DNA of 24,569 bases. It comes from an uncultured Oscillibacter sp. (GTDB lineage Bacteria; Bacillota; Clostridia; Oscillospirales; Oscillospiraceae). The translations under genes and the position numbers were made by a program. Below the pieces are notes generated by a model. It saw nothing but the letters and a program-made list of their open reading frames with translations, searched no databases and was not told the DNA's origin. Below are positions 23,600 through 24,569 of the stretch, piece by piece (the stretch's first letter is position 1; every line of letters begins with the position of its first letter). The stretch is taken from contig CABUDN010000014.1 of NCBI GenBank assembly GCA_902490355.1, positions 1 to 24,569 on the forward strand, in the 5' to 3' direction.

Positions 23600-24523
23600 A
23601 TTCGTCGGGAGAAATGGTGCGGATACTGCTGCGCAGCTCCAGTGTGACATCGGGAATGACAAAGTCATAGCAGGAGGAGCTGCCCTGCTCCACCAGCTCA
23701 ATCAGATGGGCGACCGTCAGCTTGGCGATCTCTTCGCAGGAGGTGGAAACAATGGACAGCGGCGGCGTGGTGTAAATGGCGGTGTCCACGTTGTCAATGC
23801 CAATGAGAGAGATGTCCTCCGGAATTCGCAGGCCCAGATCCCGGATGGCCTCAAAGGTGCCCATCAGCATAGTGGCGGAACCGGCGCACAGCGCCGTGGG
23901 GAGGTCGTCCCGGTTGCGCTCCAGCAGGCGCATTGTGGCGCCGTAGCCGCCGGAGCGGCGGTTGAAGGCGCCGTACTCCAGGTACCGGCTGCGGTCAAAG
24001 GGAATTCCCGCGGCAGTCAGCGCGGTTTCAAATCCTTCCAGCCGGTCCTGAACGGAGAGTTTGTTGGGCTCGCCGGTCACATGGGCAATCTTGGTGTGGC
24101 CCTGCCGCACCAGCTCCTCGCCGGCCAGCCGTCCGCATTTGAAGTTGTCGTAATTGACAACCAGAATGTTGGACGACGGACTCCGGCGGATCTGGTTATA
24201 GAGGACCAGCTTGTACTCCCTGGCGGAGAAGCGGGCCAGGGTATTTTGATCCAGATGGTCTCCCATTAAAATGCCGCCGGAAATACTGCGGCTTTGAAAC
24301 AGACGGTCCACATCGTCCATGTTGTCCTGATGCACGATGGTGGTGAGCAAGTTGTAGCCGTGACGGTTGGTGATGTCGATGGCGAAGGCAATATAGTCGT
24401 AAAAGAATTGAGAGCGGGAGATGGTATACTCATCGTGGTTGGCAGCCAGGTCAATGATAAAGAGCCCCAGAACCTTGCTTTGTTTGCCGACCAGATTCCG
24501 GGCCGCCGCATCCGGAAAATAGT
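23598..24523 (-). CDS. LacI-family regulator, 5' end missing (adapter junction)
   Basis: About 307 residues of a LacI/GalR-type repressor are present. The fragment starts at the hinge (YYFPDAAARNLVGKQSKVLG), continues through the periplasmic-binding-like effector domain (NYDNFKCGRLAGEELVRQGH and LRIPEDISLIGIDN) and ends with a complete C-terminus. The N-terminal helix-turn-helix of roughly 55 residues is absent because the contig runs into sequencing adapter at 24524. The frame continues into the adapter and would give a false N-terminus (MTGVQTCALPI). It is convergent with the SDR operon and probably regulates the sugar-acid genes. The ligand is unknown. Confidence 0.9.
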
Positions 24524-24569
24524 AGATCGGAAGAGCACACGTCTGAACTCCAGTCACATTCCTTTATCT
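24524..24569. other. Untrimmed Illumina TruSeq adapter (not genomic)
   Basis: From 24524 the sequence reads AGATCGGAAGAGCACACGTC and on through CTCCAGTCAC, the TruSeq index adapter. ATTCCTTT (24558-24565) then matches the index 27 barcode as I recall it, and ATCT starts the constant part after the barcode. The first A could be genomic or the A-tail. These 46 bases are artefact and should be removed. Confidence 0.98.

Overview
The window looks like a contig end from a GC-rich, strictly anaerobic Firmicute, most likely a clostridial gut bacterium of the Oscillospiraceae type. This is an inference from strong AGGAGG ribosome sites, a T-box leader, a multi-cluster [FeFe] hydrogenase, compact operons and U-tract terminators. 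There is no tRNA, rRNA, CRISPR array or insertion sequence. The last 46 bases are untrimmed Illumina TruSeq adapter, so the right end is a sequencing artefact and the last gene is artificially truncated.

Layout, left to right. (1) 1-287: three hairpins, then a promoter preceded by an 11-bp-spaced TTTAAC repeat that resembles a Pho box. It drives ppx-ppk1 (288-3259), which break down and make polyphosphate. (2) 3260-3713: a long hairpin, a promoter and a T-box leader with terminator in front of leuA-leuC-leuD-leuB (3714-8073), the complete leucine branch from 2-oxoisovalerate. (3) 8234-11808: a two-gene hydrogenase module, a NuoF-like Fe-S/GltD-like flavoprotein fusion followed by an M3-type [FeFe] hydrogenase. 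It ends at a strong bidirectional terminator. (4) 11857-18032, all minus strand: M20 peptidase, GltS-like membrane protein, AEC-type carrier, cytoplasmic gamma-glutamyltransferase, then two half-size CHR (chromate-type) transporter proteins. A divergent, unfamiliar regulator (18172-19521) shares a back-to-back promoter region with the peptidase. (5) 19686-20636: an aldo/keto reductase with its own promoter and terminator. (6) 20742-24523: a fumarylacetoacetate-hydrolase-family enzyme divergent from two short-chain dehydrogenases, the second a gluconate 5-dehydrogenase, followed by a convergent LacI-family regulator cut by the adapter.

How the genes work together. Regions 1 and 2 are housekeeping functions with recognisable nutrient control (phosphate, inferred; leucyl-tRNA charging, from the T-box). 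Region 3 links hydrogen metabolism to a pyridine-nucleotide flavoprotein. Region 4 reads as a substrate-responsive locus for uptake and hydrolysis of gamma-glutamyl or small peptide compounds. Region 6 reads as sugar-acid catabolism, with paired CACGTG-centred palindromes, one lying exactly inside the promoter spacer of the hydrolase gene, as candidate sites for the LacI protein. The least described parts are the region 4 regulator/operon pair and the region 6 palindromes.
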